The position numbers were made by a program, and so were the translations under genes. From the NCBI GenBank assembly GCA_036267135.1, contig DATAWQ010000063.1, positions 62,001 through 126,000 of the forward strand: a stretch of DNA of 64,000 nucleotides, written 5' to 3'. Source of the stretch: PALSA-505 sp036267135 (GTDB lineage: Bacteria; Actinomycetota; Actinomycetes; Streptosporangiales; Streptosporangiaceae). Under the pieces are notes generated by a model. It was not told where the DNA came from. It did not search any database and saw only the letters and a list, made by a program, of their open reading frames with translations. Positions 16,676 through 25,230 of the stretch are shown here, in pieces; the stretch's first letter is position 1; each line of letters opens with the position of its first letter.

Positions 16676-16972
16676 ATGAATGCTTCTGTCGAGGTATGCC
16701 ACGAGATGGAGCCCTACTGCGGGGCCTACCGCTTGGACCAGCGGGTCGTCGCGTCCGTCTGCCTGCACCGGCAGCCGGGCGGCCGCACCGTCGTTCTGAG
16801 TCCCTGCGGCGTGTGCAGAGAACGCCTCGCTATCTACGGCCCGGGCGTCCTGGTGGCCGCGGCTGATCGCAGCGATCCGACCGTCGTGGTGTGGAAGACC
16901 CTCAGGGAAGTACTGCCCGACTACTGGATGACTGCATTCCCTGATGAGATCGACCCCGGCTGGACCACCTGA
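16676..16972 (+). pseudogene. Cytidine deaminase-like protein, N-terminus missing
   Basis: 98 residues from the ATG at 16676. The second half of a T-type cytidine deaminase is present: a CHE segment (residues 8-10) at the position of the zinc-ligand/catalytic CxE motif, DQRVVASVCL, and the zinc motif PCGVCRERL. An ATRW-like end and the DYWMTAF tail follow. The first 45-50 residues, which form the first strand and the substrate-binding F-x-N-V and N-x-E region, are absent. The remaining zinc site looks intact, but substrate binding would be impaired, so a truncated gene is likely. Confidence 0.55.
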
Positions 16973-17107
16973 TCAGAAGCGCGCTCATCGGCATTATGCG
17001 GTCGCCTGGGCATCGCAGGTCGGCTCGTTCGGCGCGCTCTCGCTAACGCATCCATCGATGCCGATGACCACACCGAACGATGCCTCTGGTGGCCTTGGCC
17101 TGCTGTC

Positions 17108-17446
17108 ATGCAGTCGCTGGCCGTGGTCGCCGGGCAGTTCGGGGTCTGGGTCAGCGTCATCGAACCGGGTGCGGTCGCCAGTGAGTTCACCGCCAGCGCC
17201 ACCCGCCCCGGCGACCCGGGGCCGTATGCCGGGTTGCTCGCGGCCTACCTGGCCCGGACCCGGGCAGTGTTCGCCTCAGCTCAGCCCGCGCAAGAAGCCG
17301 GTGCGGCGATCGCCGGGGCGGCAACGTCGCAGGCCTACCGTTTCCGCTGGCAAACTTCCAGCCAGGCGGCGGCGTTCGCCGGCGTTTCGCTGGCCGATGT
17401 CGACGGAGAGCGGGTCAGCACCCTCACCAGAACCTGGATCTCCTGA
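17108..17446 (+). pseudogene. Short-chain dehydrogenase/reductase, C-terminal fragment
   Basis: 112 residues. The start MQSLAVVAGQFGVWVSVIEPGAVASEFT corresponds in outline to the helix and strand just after the YxxxK motif of classical SDRs: LAVVAGQFG, then VSVIEPGAVASEF. The nucleotide-binding TGxxxGIG motif, the catalytic Ser and the Tyr/Lys pair are all missing, and upstream sequence in no frame supplies them. This is a 3' remnant. It may be translated from the ATG at 17108 but cannot be an active oxidoreductase. Confidence 0.6.
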
Positions 17447-17554
17447 CCGCCGCTAATTGGGTCCGGGCCACCGCGGACACGGTTCAGGCTGCTGCCAGTG
17501 CTCAGCCAGCCCACCGGGACGCCGAACCTGCCCCACAAGCAGCCCTATGCACCC

Positions 17555-17821
17555 TCAGCGATCCTGGCACGGCCGAGCAGGCAGGTGTTCCAAGCGACCT
17601 GCGGTGCCGTAGGCGGCGACTTCGGACATGGTGTCGCCGATCTCGTTGCAGTCGAACCGCATGGCGACGACTGCGTTTGCGCCGTGGGCGCGCGCCTGCC
17701 GCCACATCCGCTCGCGAGCCTGGTTAAGGCTGTCGGTCAGGAGCTTGGTGTAGCCGGCAACCTCTCCTCCGGCCAGTGTCCGGAAGGAGGCACCAAGGTT
17801 ACTGAAGAAACTCGGCGTCAC
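17555..17821 (-). pseudogene. YbjQ/UPF0145-family protein, N-terminus missing
   Basis: 88 residues. The C-terminal two-thirds of YbjQ-like putative metal-binding pentamers is clear: GGEVAGYTKLLTDSLNQARE, GANAVVAMRFDCNEIG and an AAYGTA end. About 30 N-terminal residues, including the conserved TTN-like start strand and GEV-G segment, are replaced by unrelated sequence beginning at 17821. The break lies within about 20 bases of the point where the divergent TetR gene on the other strand also loses its N-terminus. Confidence 0.55.
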
Positions 17822-18293
17822 GAAAGGCGGGTTCTACGGCTACTTCGCTGACCGCGACGCGCTGCTGGAGGCCATGCTGGATGCCTGGGGGCGGGAGAGT
17901 ATCGACGAGGTGATCGACCGCGTCGAGCGCGAGGGCGGCGATCCGAGGTCCAAGATCGTGCGCGCGGGTGTGCTGACCTTCTCCAGCGACCGCCTGCTGC
18001 CCATCGACCTGGCGATCCGGGACTGGGCCCGCCACGACGAGGTGGTCGCCGAGCGCCTGCGGCGGGTGGACAACCGGCGCATGGCACTGCTCCGCGAGCT
18101 GATCGGCACCTTCTGCGCCGATGCCGACGAAGTCGAGGCCCGTAGCCTGATCGCCCTCTGTGTAGCGATCGGGGAGCACTTCCTCGCCGCCGGCCATGGC
18201 CACCGCACGCGAGCCCAGGTCCTCGCCCACGCTGTCGACCTGCTGCTCAACCGCCCCGCAAAGACCACAGCCACTGACCCGGCCCCTCCATGA
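17785..18293 (+). pseudogene. TetR-like regulator lacking the first half of its DNA-binding domain
   Basis: The frame upstream of the ATG at 17874 still encodes LGVTKGGFYGYFADRDALLEAM, the recognition helix and following helix of a TetR domain, beginning near 17800. The helices before it are missing. The ligand-binding domain (EVIDRVEREGG, DWARHDEVVAERL, FCADADEVEARSLIAL) seems complete through 18293. Translation from 17874 would give 139 residues with no helix-turn-helix. DNA binding is unlikely. It was probably truncated in the same event as the YbjQ-like gene next to it. Confidence 0.6.
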
Positions 18294-18509
18294 ACGCACG
18301 GTGCCGCAGGCGCCATGCTTCGCTTGGATTGCGGGTCGCGCATCCGCATAGCCGCTGACGGTGCCTGATCTCGATGGCTCCCAAAACTGGCTCCCGTGAG
18401 GTGGCGCTCAAATGATCGGTAACACGTGAGGACCGGGTACAGCCTTGCGCTGTGTATCGGGCCTTGGGCAGCCGGTCTGAATAGTGGGTGCCGAGACGAA
18501 AAGAGAGCT

Positions 18510-18719
18510 TTGAGCCAGGTCGTCCGTGTGCCATACACCGTAGAGCAGGACGAGGACGCTATCTGGTGCGCCCATGCTCAGTTGCGACCGCACGACAGCG
18601 CCAACGACGAGGGTGAAACGCGCGAGGATGCCATCGTTGACCTGCGTGAAGCCCTGACTGGCCTGATCGCCGAGTTTGGTATGCCCGAGGAGATGACCCT
18701 CACTCTCGACGTCGCCTGA
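18510..18719 (+). CDS. hicB: HicB-type antitoxin
   Basis: 69 residues from a TTG at 18510, with an AGAGAG element just upstream; the frame continues to 18426 without conserved sequence. The partial RNase-H-like fold of HicB shows VVRVPYTVEQDEDAIWCAHA, then EGETREDAIVDLREAL and a PEEMTLTLDVA end. HicB neutralises the HicA mRNA interferase and usually represses the operon. The stop overlaps the start of hicA (TGATG), the standard coupled arrangement, but that toxin gene is broken after 23 codons. An orphan antitoxin is the likely state. Confidence 0.7.
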   Translation: MSQVVRVPYTVEQDEDAIWCAHAQLRPHDSANDEGETREDAIVDLREALTGLIAEFGMPEEMTLTLDVA

Positions 18720-18790
18720 TGTCACCTGTCCCGGCGCTGCGCGGTGACCGCGTGGTCAAGGCTCTTGAGAGAACTGGCTCGCGCAGGTGA
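18719..18790 (+). pseudogene. hicA: HicA toxin, truncated after 23 codons
   Basis: The ATG at 18719 overlaps the hicB stop by one base. The peptide MSPVPALRGDRVVKALERTG matches the first helix of HicA. Where family members continue with a strand and the catalytic GSHH histidine, the sequence here gives SRR and stops. The conserved histidine and the rest of the double-stranded-RNA-binding-like fold are absent. The break lies 60 bases before the 43-base tRNA-Ala copy at 18850, so an integration or excision event is a plausible cause. Confidence 0.6.
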
Positions 18791-18849
18791 GTCCGGCGCC
18801 GTAGTCACTTGGCTAGGCACCCACTCGAACAGAGATTCGGAAAATTCAG

Positions 18850-18892
18850 TGGAGCTACGGGGAGCCGAACCCCGGACCTCTTGCATGCCATG
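18850..18892 (-). repeat. Partial tRNA-Ala copy: candidate attachment-site repeat (distal end)
   Basis: These 43 bases are identical, with one C/T difference, to 24024-24066, which is nucleotides 31-73 of the complete tRNA-Ala. Both copies have the same orientation. A full tRNA gene at one end and a 3' tRNA fragment at the other is the layout left by tyrosine-recombinase integration. The 348 bases that follow to 19241 contain two TGTCCCC repeats but no gene. Confidence 0.7.
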
Positions 18893-19241
18893 AACGGCCA
18901 GCAATCCTGGCTACCTGGATGGATACGCGCTGACCTGCCGAAACGACTGCTTCCGAGCGACCGGGAGCAACCTCGGGCGACGCCGGGCGACCCCCATCTG
19001 TCCCCCAAAGTGTCCCCGGAGCAGGCCTGCTATAGCCGCTGCCCTGACTGCACTGCCTGATCACCAGGTACCGTCCCATAGCCGCCTCATTCGTCCGGCG
19101 CGCCGATCGTGGCCTGATGAGGGCGCCGTCACGGCGAAGCCGAACCGGGCGGTAGGTGCGCGATTAGCGGCCGTCCGTGCTTCCTGGTACCCGTCTGGCG
19201 TGCCGCGGGCTGTGCCATGCCCGGCACGTTACGATGAGATT

Positions 19242-19532
19242 GTGAGTGCCCAGCCTGCCGAGCGCGAGGAACCGCTCGACCCGCAGCGGATCTTGGACCT
19301 GCTGCCCGTAGAGGAGCGCGGGTTCTTTCTGGATCAGTACCGGGAGGCGGTGGATAAGGCCCGTGACCCGGTCGGCTGGCAGCACCTGCTGCGTGTCCTG
19401 CGGTTGTGGGGTTTTCATGCTGGCGCCGTCGGGGGCCCCGGCTACCAGGAAGCGCTGGCGGCTGCGCGCGGCCCGGTCAGTGGCGGCATGCCGCTGGAGG
19501 ACGCCGTCCGCAGGTACCGCCCGGCCTCGTGA
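19242..19532 (+). CDS. DUF6247-family protein, candidate antitoxin
   Basis: 96 residues from the GTG at 19242; the frame is open to 19200. It is an acidic, helical protein with RILDLLPVEERGFFLDQYRE, DPVGWQHLLRVLRLW and GPGYQEALAAAR segments, the pattern I associate with DUF6247 proteins of actinomycetes. Its stop overlaps the start of the next small gene by four bases (GTGA), so the two are translated as a pair. Size, order and coupling resemble an antitoxin-toxin operon. That function is inference; no DNA-binding motif is obvious. Confidence 0.55.
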   Translation: MSAQPAEREEPLDPQRILDLLPVEERGFFLDQYREAVDKARDPVGWQHLLRVLRLWGFHAGAVGGPGYQEALAAARGPVSGGMPLEDAVRRYRPAS

Positions 19533-19780
19533 CCTGGCGGCCGTGGCTGGAAGATCGCGCCCTGCACCAGATGCACGGCCTGCCGTCTGAGGCTTTCGAC
19601 ATGCTGGTCCGGACGCTAACCCGGATCTGCGACGACCCGTATGACCCGGTGTTCAGCGTGCCCGTGCCGCCCACGCCGGGCAGGCGCGTCGCTGACCTGG
19701 GTGACTTCGGTTTCATCGAGTTCATCGCCGATGAGGCGGAAGGACTGATCCGCGTCTATCACGTGGTGTGGACCGGTTAG
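19529..19780 (+). CDS. Small RelE/ParE-like protein, candidate toxin
   Basis: 83 residues from the GTG at 19529, which overlaps the stop of the DUF6247 gene. The layout is helix (LEDRALHQMHGLPSEAFDML), second helix ending in CDDPYDP, and then strands RRVADLGDFGFIEFIAD and GLIRVYHVVW. This helix-helix-beta-beta order and the RVYHVVW end strand are those of RelE/ParE folds, in which the last strands carry catalytic or gyrase-binding residues. Sequence similarity is weak by eye, so the call is structural inference supported by the gene arrangement. Confidence 0.45.
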   Translation: MTWRPWLEDRALHQMHGLPSEAFDMLVRTLTRICDDPYDPVFSVPVPPTPGRRVADLGDFGFIEFIADEAEGLIRVYHVVWTG

Positions 19781-19995
19781 CGATCACCACATCGCCGCGA
19801 GCGGCACCTCGCCCCACGTACGTGACGAGGCTCCGGGTCAGCGCCGCTCAACGGTAGCCGCCAAGAACCGCCTGATGTGCACCTGCCCGTTCCGCAGCCT
19901 GTGCGCCACGGGTGAGCGCGGAATTGGCTGAACATCGATCCATGGGTGCTCAACGCCCTATTCTGCCTGGTGAATAGCGTACGTTTGCCGCACGC

Positions 19996-21584
19996 ATACT
20001 TAGCTTGTTATTTAACCTGCCTGGCTGGGCGCGGTTTCTTCGGCTTCTTGTTGCGGTTGTTCTTGCCCACGTCGTGATGGGTGGCCGGATGCCGGTTTCT
20101 GGAGCCGGGCGGGCGGCCGGGGCCGGGGCCGGGTTTCGGCGCGGCTGTGAGGCGGGGCAGTGTGGCGTGGATGTTCCGGAATCCACGGCGGACCCGGGCG
20201 GGGGTGCACCCGCCAGCGGGTGCGGGCTGCTGCCAGGGCAGGCGCAGGTCTTCGGCCAGGGGGCGGGCGAGGCGCAACTGGGCGTGGGCGGCGATGGTCA
20301 GCCAGGTCCACCGGTCGGCGGCGGCTGGGTCGCGGAGCTTGGGGCGGGTCCAGCCGAGGACTTGTTTCAGGAACCTGAAGGTGTGCTCGATGTCGAACCG
20401 GCGCAAGAACGCCTGCCAGCAGCGGTCCACCTCGCTGGCATCGGCGGTGGCGTGCGAGGTCCACAGCCACACCGGCTTGGGGTGATGGTCGTGCGGCAGA
20501 TGGTCCACGGTCAGCTGGATGAGGGTGCCCTCGATGACGGGCAGGTCCCCGTCGTGCCCGGCCCAGGCGCCGCGGGCGTGCAGCCGGGGGTGGATCCGGT
20601 GCCAGCCGCGCGCGGCGGCCATGCCGTAGCGGCTGGTGCCGGTGGTGGTGGTCACCTCCGGTGCGGGGCGCGCGGCCTGGGCGGCCAGCCGCACCCCGGG
20701 TCCGTGGCGCAGCGGGCGGCCCCCGCTGGCCGGCCTCGCGCGGTGGCGGCGGCTGGTGCAGCACCCGGTGGGAGCCCAGCCGCCCGAGCACCTGCACCGG
20801 CAGGTCAGCCAGCAGCCAGGCCAGCCGGGCCGGCTCATACCCGGCGTCGAAGATCACCAGGATGTCCGGGTCGCCGTCCCGCCACTGCCCAGCGGCGATG
20901 ATCCGCCCGATGACCTCGCGGACCTGCGCGGCAGTCACCGCGGTCAGGTCATCGGCCGGGCCAAGCCGCACCGCATCCAGCAGCGCCGTCCACGAGCTGC
21001 GGCCCCGTTCCAGCGCGGCCACAAACGAGTACGGCCAGCCCGGGATCCTCTGCGCGCTGTGCTTCCCGCGCCCGTAACAATGGCAGAACAACCGCTCCGG
21101 GCTGGTCACCGCGTCGGGCCGCAGCCAGCTGCTCACATCCACCGCCAGCCGGATCCGCCCATCTGGCCAGGCCGGCAGCGGCAGCCCAGCCAGCGACCAG
21201 CGCAGCCGCGCGATCTGCACCTGCCCGCGGTTCAGCGCGGCATACAGCGCGCCGTGCCCGCGCCGGTGCTCAGCCACCAGCGACAGCTCCGCCAGCACCC
21301 GCACCGGGCCGCCAGCGCACAGCACCGCATCAGCCAGCTCGGCCAGCTCATCCGCGCGCCGGGTCAAGCACCGGTACAGCTCCCGGCGGAACGCCACCAG
21401 CCGGTCCCGCGCCCGGTCACCTGCGGCAGGCGGCTCGACATCATCTTCCAGCCACGCGATACTTAACGCCACGGCCACCGCCTTGATCTTCCAGTTCTTT
21501 GGACGGAACACGAAGATCATCATGCGGTGGCCGTATCACGTCAAGATCGAAGGCCAGCCGAGGTTAAACGGCAAGCTTAGGTAC
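19996..21584 (-). mobile_element. Insertion sequence with imperfect terminal inverted repeats
   Basis: The left end reads TACTTAGCTTG-TTATTTAACCT and the right end, on the complementary strand, TACCTAAGCTTGCCGTTTAACCT. These are imperfect inverted repeats with one gap and about four mismatches, flanking a single transposase gene. The transposase stop codon lies inside the left repeat. No clear target duplication could be identified by eye. Confidence 0.6.
20008..21523 (-). pseudogene. DDE transposase (IS4/IS701-like), frameshifted
   Basis: The first part, in the frame from the ATG at 21523, has LAVDVSSWLRPDA (first Asp) and DILVIFDAGYEPARLAW (second Asp). Near 20745 the coherent sequence jumps to another frame. 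It continues there as EVTTTTGTSRYG, PVWLWTSHATADA, FDIEHTFRFLKQVLGWTRPK (the conserved Glu with the YREK-like region) and a Lys/Arg-rich end at 20008. All three acidic residues exist, but the shift splits them, so the enzyme is probably inactive. The full product would have been about 500 residues. The family name is a best guess from the motifs. Confidence 0.75.
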
Positions 21585-21761
21585 TGATCTGCATGCTCGC
21601 GTCCGTCGAAGGAGGAGGGCCGAGAAATCGAGTTTGGCATTATTTGAACGCTGAGCAGTCATATCGCCGACTCTGGCGCACCAAGGATCGCGCTGGGCCG
21701 ACAGCGCTTGGACTCGCAGAACTTCCAGTTTCAGCGCGCGGCGCGATAGCGGCCTCGGGGC

Positions 21762-22544
21762 TCAGCCGGGGCCGGATGCGACGAGCAGGAACCGGTGCCC
21801 TCTGGACATGACCGGCCAGGCGCTGGCGTCCTGGTGCAGGGCGCGGAGGCGGTGCCGGTGTCTGTCGAGACTGTACCCCGGGATTGACCAGCTCACGGCC
21901 TTCAGGTAGTAGACGACGGCCGCGATGTCGTCGAAGTAAATGCGTTCATCGGCTCTAGCAGCCTCTTCGATCACCAGTCCTGCTTGGGCAATCTGCCGTT
22001 CGGCCAGCCCGACCCAGCTGTCCGGCTCAGCCGGCATCTCGATGCCAAGCATCCGGGCCAGGTCGTCGTTGTCGTGGTAATCGACCTGCTGGGTCACGAA
22101 GATGCCGCCCGGCGCGAGAACGCGGCTCACCTCGGCAGCGAGGAATGACTCGTGCCGGTTGCATATCAGGTCCAGCGACCCATCGCGGAACGGCAGGCGG
22201 CCGCCGTCGTCAGCCCCCTCCTGGTCCATGTTGTCGCGGGCTCCCTCGTTCTGGATCACGGGGATGCCCAGCGGCAGCAGGCGCTGGCCGGCCAGCGGCA
22301 CGTTGGGCGGCCATGCCTCAGTCGCGACGGTCCTGCTGGCCCGGGCTGGCAGCCGGGACAGTGCTTCGCCGCCACCCGTCCCCATGTCCAGCATGGTCCG
22401 GGCACCGCCGGCCAGGGCCGCGACCCGGGCGCGGTAGTCCCACGGCAGCGGTTCACTCCTCGAGCGGCGGTCCAGCCAGGAGAAGTCCCAGCCGGAGAAC
22501 GGCGCGGTCATCGCCTCGGTCACCAGCTCGTCGAAGTCCGCCAC
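21762..22544 (-). CDS. Class I SAM-dependent methyltransferase
   Basis: 260 residues if started at the GTG at 22544; the frame is open to 22841 but that part shows no conserved sequence. Motif I is TMLDMGTGGGEAL, followed by VATEAWPPNV, an RLPFRDGSLDLICNRH post-I/II region and EVSRVLAPGGIFVTQQVDYHD. These features match 23S rRNA- and small-molecule-type methyltransferases of the Methyltransf_11 group. It is the cargo gene nearest the right side of the IS inside the tRNA-flanked interval. Substrate unknown. The start lacks a strong ribosome binding site. Confidence 0.75.
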   Translation of the reverse strand: MADFDELVTEAMTAPFSGWDFSWLDRRSRSEPLPWDYRARVAALAGGARTMLDMGTGGGEALSRLPARASRTVATEAWPPNVPLAGQRLLPLGIPVIQNEGARDNMDQEGADDGGRLPFRDGSLDLICNRHESFLAAEVSRVLAPGGIFVTQQVDYHDNDDLARMLGIEMPAEPDSWVGLAERQIAQAGLVIEEAARADERIYFDDIAAVVYYLKAVSWSIPGYSLDRHRHRLRALHQDASAWPVMSRGHRFLLVASGPG

Positions 22545-22942
22545 CCGGCACAGCCTGCCAGGACGGCACCCGCGAGCGCTACGGCAAATCCGCCGGAAGG
22601 ATTGACGACGCTGCCGGCCACATAGCTGGCAGCGTGGCCGCCGCCGGTGAGGAGCCGCCCACTCGATCAGCACCATGTCAGTGCGCTCCGCGATCTCCCA
22701 CTCGCGGCAGGCCGGCCTCCCCGCGGTCGCCAGTGGACATGCAGCGAGCCGGGGCAGGCCACGGTGCGCTCGCCATCCTGCCCGGCGTCCAGCGACTAGA
22801 TCCCGCCGATGATCCTCGCGGTGGTCATCGCAGAGCTGCACCGGGCATGAGTGACGAGCCGATGGTCACCAGAAGCCGGCGCGGACCAAGCCCGGCGGCT
22901 GCCTTGTCTGAGGGACACCGGGCAGGCTGTACCGTCACTGAC

Positions 22943-23554
22943 GTGACCTCGTCAGCCAGCACGGCGGGCTGGCGCGACCTGCAACGGGGCGCGCCCGAGA
23001 TCGCCCGGCTGGGGATGGTCCGGCTGGCCGCCGCGCGGGTGGCGATGCTGGGCACGCTGCGCCCGGACGGATCTCCCCGCATCAGCCCCGTCGAGCCGCA
23101 CATCGTGAACGGGCACCTGCTCGTGGGCGCCATGACGTGGTCGAAGAAGGCACATGACCTGCTCCGCGACCCGCGGTACGTGCTGCACAGCGTCGTGTCC
23201 GGCCCCGACAACGGCGAGGCCGAACTCAAGCTGCACGGATCTGCCGTCCCGGCCGCCCCGGGTCTTCGTGACGCCGCGACTGCCGCGTGGTGGTCAGCGC
23301 AGGAGCCGGGGCAGGCAGTCGTGTTCTCGCTGCGCATCGCGACGGCGCTGTATGTCGAATGGGACCTCGAGCACGGCTTGATGACCATCCACCGCTGGTC
23401 CCCGCGGGATGGCTACAGCGCCACCACCCGCGGCTACCCGAAACCAGCGGCCAAGCCCACGCGGTCGCGCAGCCGCCGGGAAGTACCGCCAGCCGTCCAC
23501 GCCGTCGAGCAGATCGGCCCGCGGCCGGTTAAGGGCCGTGGCCGTGGACGGTAG
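22943..23554 (+). CDS. Pyridoxamine-5'-phosphate-oxidase-like FMN split-barrel protein
   Basis: 203 residues if started at the GTG at 22943; an ATG at 22847 in the same frame would add 32 poorly conserved residues. The split-barrel core is visible: VAMLGTLRPDGSPRISPVEP, then HLLVGAMTWSKKAHDLLRDP and NGEAELKLHG. This is the FMN- or heme-binding fold of general-stress-protein-26-type and F420-dependent oxidoreductases. The C-terminal 40 residues are basic and low in complexity. It lies divergent from the methyltransferase, with no clear gene between 22545 and 22942. Confidence 0.75.
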   Translation: MTSSASTAGWRDLQRGAPEIARLGMVRLAAARVAMLGTLRPDGSPRISPVEPHIVNGHLLVGAMTWSKKAHDLLRDPRYVLHSVVSGPDNGEAELKLHGSAVPAAPGLRDAATAAWWSAQEPGQAVVFSLRIATALYVEWDLEHGLMTIHRWSPRDGYSATTRGYPKPAAKPTRSRSRREVPPAVHAVEQIGPRPVKGRGRGR

Positions 23555-24023
23555 ACCTCCCGCGGCGCCCGCCGCGCCGACGGCACCCGGGTCCATCTCC
23601 TCGGCGCCGCCGAGACGGCGGGCACCTGCTGGACCACCTTGAGGTCGACGTGCGGATCCACTCCTCCCGGCTGCTCAAGCGCTGACGGCATCTCGGGCAT
23701 CTGCCAGGGGCCACGTTGATGACCTTTGTCTCGGCAAGAGGTCAACGGTCATCCGGGTGACCGGGAGGCGTCCGCAGATGCAGGCCGCTGATTTACTGCC
23801 AGGTGGTCAGGCAACGCGAGGAGAGCGGCATTCTTGCTGGTCACAAAGTCTTCCCGTCCAGGCGGGTGCTCTTCGTGCGGGTCACGCTGAGCGGTGGTGA
23901 CGAACGTTTGCAGCGCTAGGCGGCGAAGCAGTTGGGGTGTGGTGGAGCAGTAATTGTGTCCCCCAGTGTCCCCCGACACCCCCGAGGCGTTCAAACAAAG
24001 AAACGAAAAAGTTATCTGATCTG
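23555..24023. other. Non-coding end of the tRNA-flanked interval
   Basis: I see no supportable gene. One short frame near 23620-23685 ends in LEVDVRIHSSRLLKR and might be a remnant of an unknown protein. At 23957-23974 two TGTCCCCC motifs occur ten bases apart, matching a pair at the opposite end of the interval. Confidence 0.35.
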
Positions 24024-24096
<73 letters not shown>

Positions 24097-24208
24097 AGAA
24101 GGGGGACCACGCCTCGCGGCGTGGAACCGGAGCTAGCATACCGGCTCGCGGGCGTCCGTCGCACAGGTCCGGCATCCAGCCAGCCCGGCAACTGGCAAGC
24201 ATCCCGGT

Positions 24209-24247
24209 GCTAGAGCGCTAGCTTCCCAGTCACGGAAGTGCTCTAGC
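24209..24247. terminator. Hairpin downstream of the VOC gene
   Basis: GCTAGAGC (24209-24216) pairs with GCTCTAGC (24240-24247), with an inner TTCC/GGAA pairing. It lies about 95 bases past the stop of the minus-strand VOC gene and upstream of the tRNA, in a position to end that transcript. Confidence 0.45.
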
Positions 24248-24342
24248 TGTCCGGGAGGCCAAAGAAGCCCAGCATGACCGCTGATACCGCCCGCCGCGGC
24301 CGTACGCCTGGCGGTGTCCCTGGGTAACCGGCAACCGGCGGG

Positions 24343-24702
24343 TCAGTGCGGCGCGTGCCGGTTGGCCAGTCCGACCAGGTTGCCTTCAGTGGCCATCCAC
24401 TCCCGCCATCCTGCCGGACCGAAGACCCCGTCGGTGTCGGCGTGAACCAGATGTGGTTCCGTCTCGATGGTCACGCCTGCGGAGCGCAGATCGTCTGCCA
24501 CGGCCCGGACGTCGCCGACGCGCAGGTAGATCAGCGCGCTGGGGGCGCCGCCGTCTAGTAGCAGCCGGACGTCGCCGAGGCGGAGGAAGGCCAGCCCGGG
24601 CGGGTCGAACCGGGTGATGAGCTCGCAGCCCAGCACGGTGGTGTAGAAGGCGACGGCTCGGTCCAGGTCACCGGCGTGCTGCGCTATCTGGTGCACTTCC
24701 AT
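24343..24702 (-). CDS. VOC (glyoxalase/bleomycin-resistance) family protein
   Basis: 119 residues from the ATG at 24702; an upstream start at 24756 would overlap the divergent MarR gene. The single paired beta-alpha-beta-beta-beta module shows HQIAQHAGDLDRAVAFYTTVLG, GLAFLRLGDVRLLL and a final WREWMATEGNLVGLANR, where His/Glu positions match the metal or ligand sites. VOC proteins isomerise, dioxygenate or sequester small molecules. The divergent MarR gene begins 22 bases away, so it is the probable regulator. Confidence 0.8.
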   Translation of the reverse strand: MEVHQIAQHAGDLDRAVAFYTTVLGCELITRFDPPGLAFLRLGDVRLLLDGGAPSALIYLRVGDVRAVADDLRSAGVTIETEPHLVHADTDGVFGPAGWREWMATEGNLVGLANRHAPH

Positions 24703-24723
24703 AGCCAGCCCGAAACCAAGCAG

Positions 24724-25149
24724 GTGGCAGCGGCGCTGAACTCGGGCGCGATCCATCTGCTGCGCGGCTTGGCCGCGGTCGACAAGCTCGCCGGGCTCAC
24801 ACCGGCCAGGCTTTCCGCTTTGTCGGTCGTCGTGTTTGCGGGGCCGCAGTCGCTTGGCGCGCTCGCGGCAGCCGAACGGGTGGCCGGGCCGACGATGACC
24901 AGGGTCGTGGACGGGCTGGCCGGAGCCGGGCTAGCCGAAAGACGGCCTGACCCCACTGACGGCCGAGCTGTGCTGATCGCGGCGACCGCGGCGGGGGAAA
25001 GCCTGATGCGGGCCGCGGCCGCCCGCCGGATCTCGGCTATCGCCGCGGCCATCGAGAGCCTCCCCGCCCCTGACCAGCGCCGGCTCACGGCAGCCGCGGG
25101 CCTGCTGGACCAGGTCGCGGCCGCGGTCAGGGCCGCAGAGCCGCGGTGA
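24724..25149 (+). CDS. MarR family transcriptional regulator
   Basis: 141 residues from the GTG at 24724; the frame continues to 24676. The winged helix is complete: LTPARLSALSVVVF, LGALAAAERVAGPTMTRVVDGLAGAGL with the recognition helix, and the wing ERRPDPTDGRAVLIAAT. The flanking helices form the dimer interface. It is divergent from the VOC gene with only 22 bases between the chosen starts, so both promoters would overlap the coding ends. Autoregulation and control of the VOC gene are likely but inferred. Confidence 0.8.
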   Translation: MAAALNSGAIHLLRGLAAVDKLAGLTPARLSALSVVVFAGPQSLGALAAAERVAGPTMTRVVDGLAGAGLAERRPDPTDGRAVLIAATAAGESLMRAAAARRISAIAAAIESLPAPDQRRLTAAAGLLDQVAAAVRAAEPR

Positions 25150-25230
25150 CCTGGTGGCGGTGGGTGTGAAGCAAGCGTTCGCCCAGGTCGTGCCTACGCA
25201 GCCGCCACAGGTCGTGCGAGGATGCCGGGG

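Noticed and set aside
20008..21523. Programmed frameshift in the IS transposase
   Set aside because: No slippery heptamer is visible near 20745 and all conserved acids should lie in one protein; a mutation is simpler.
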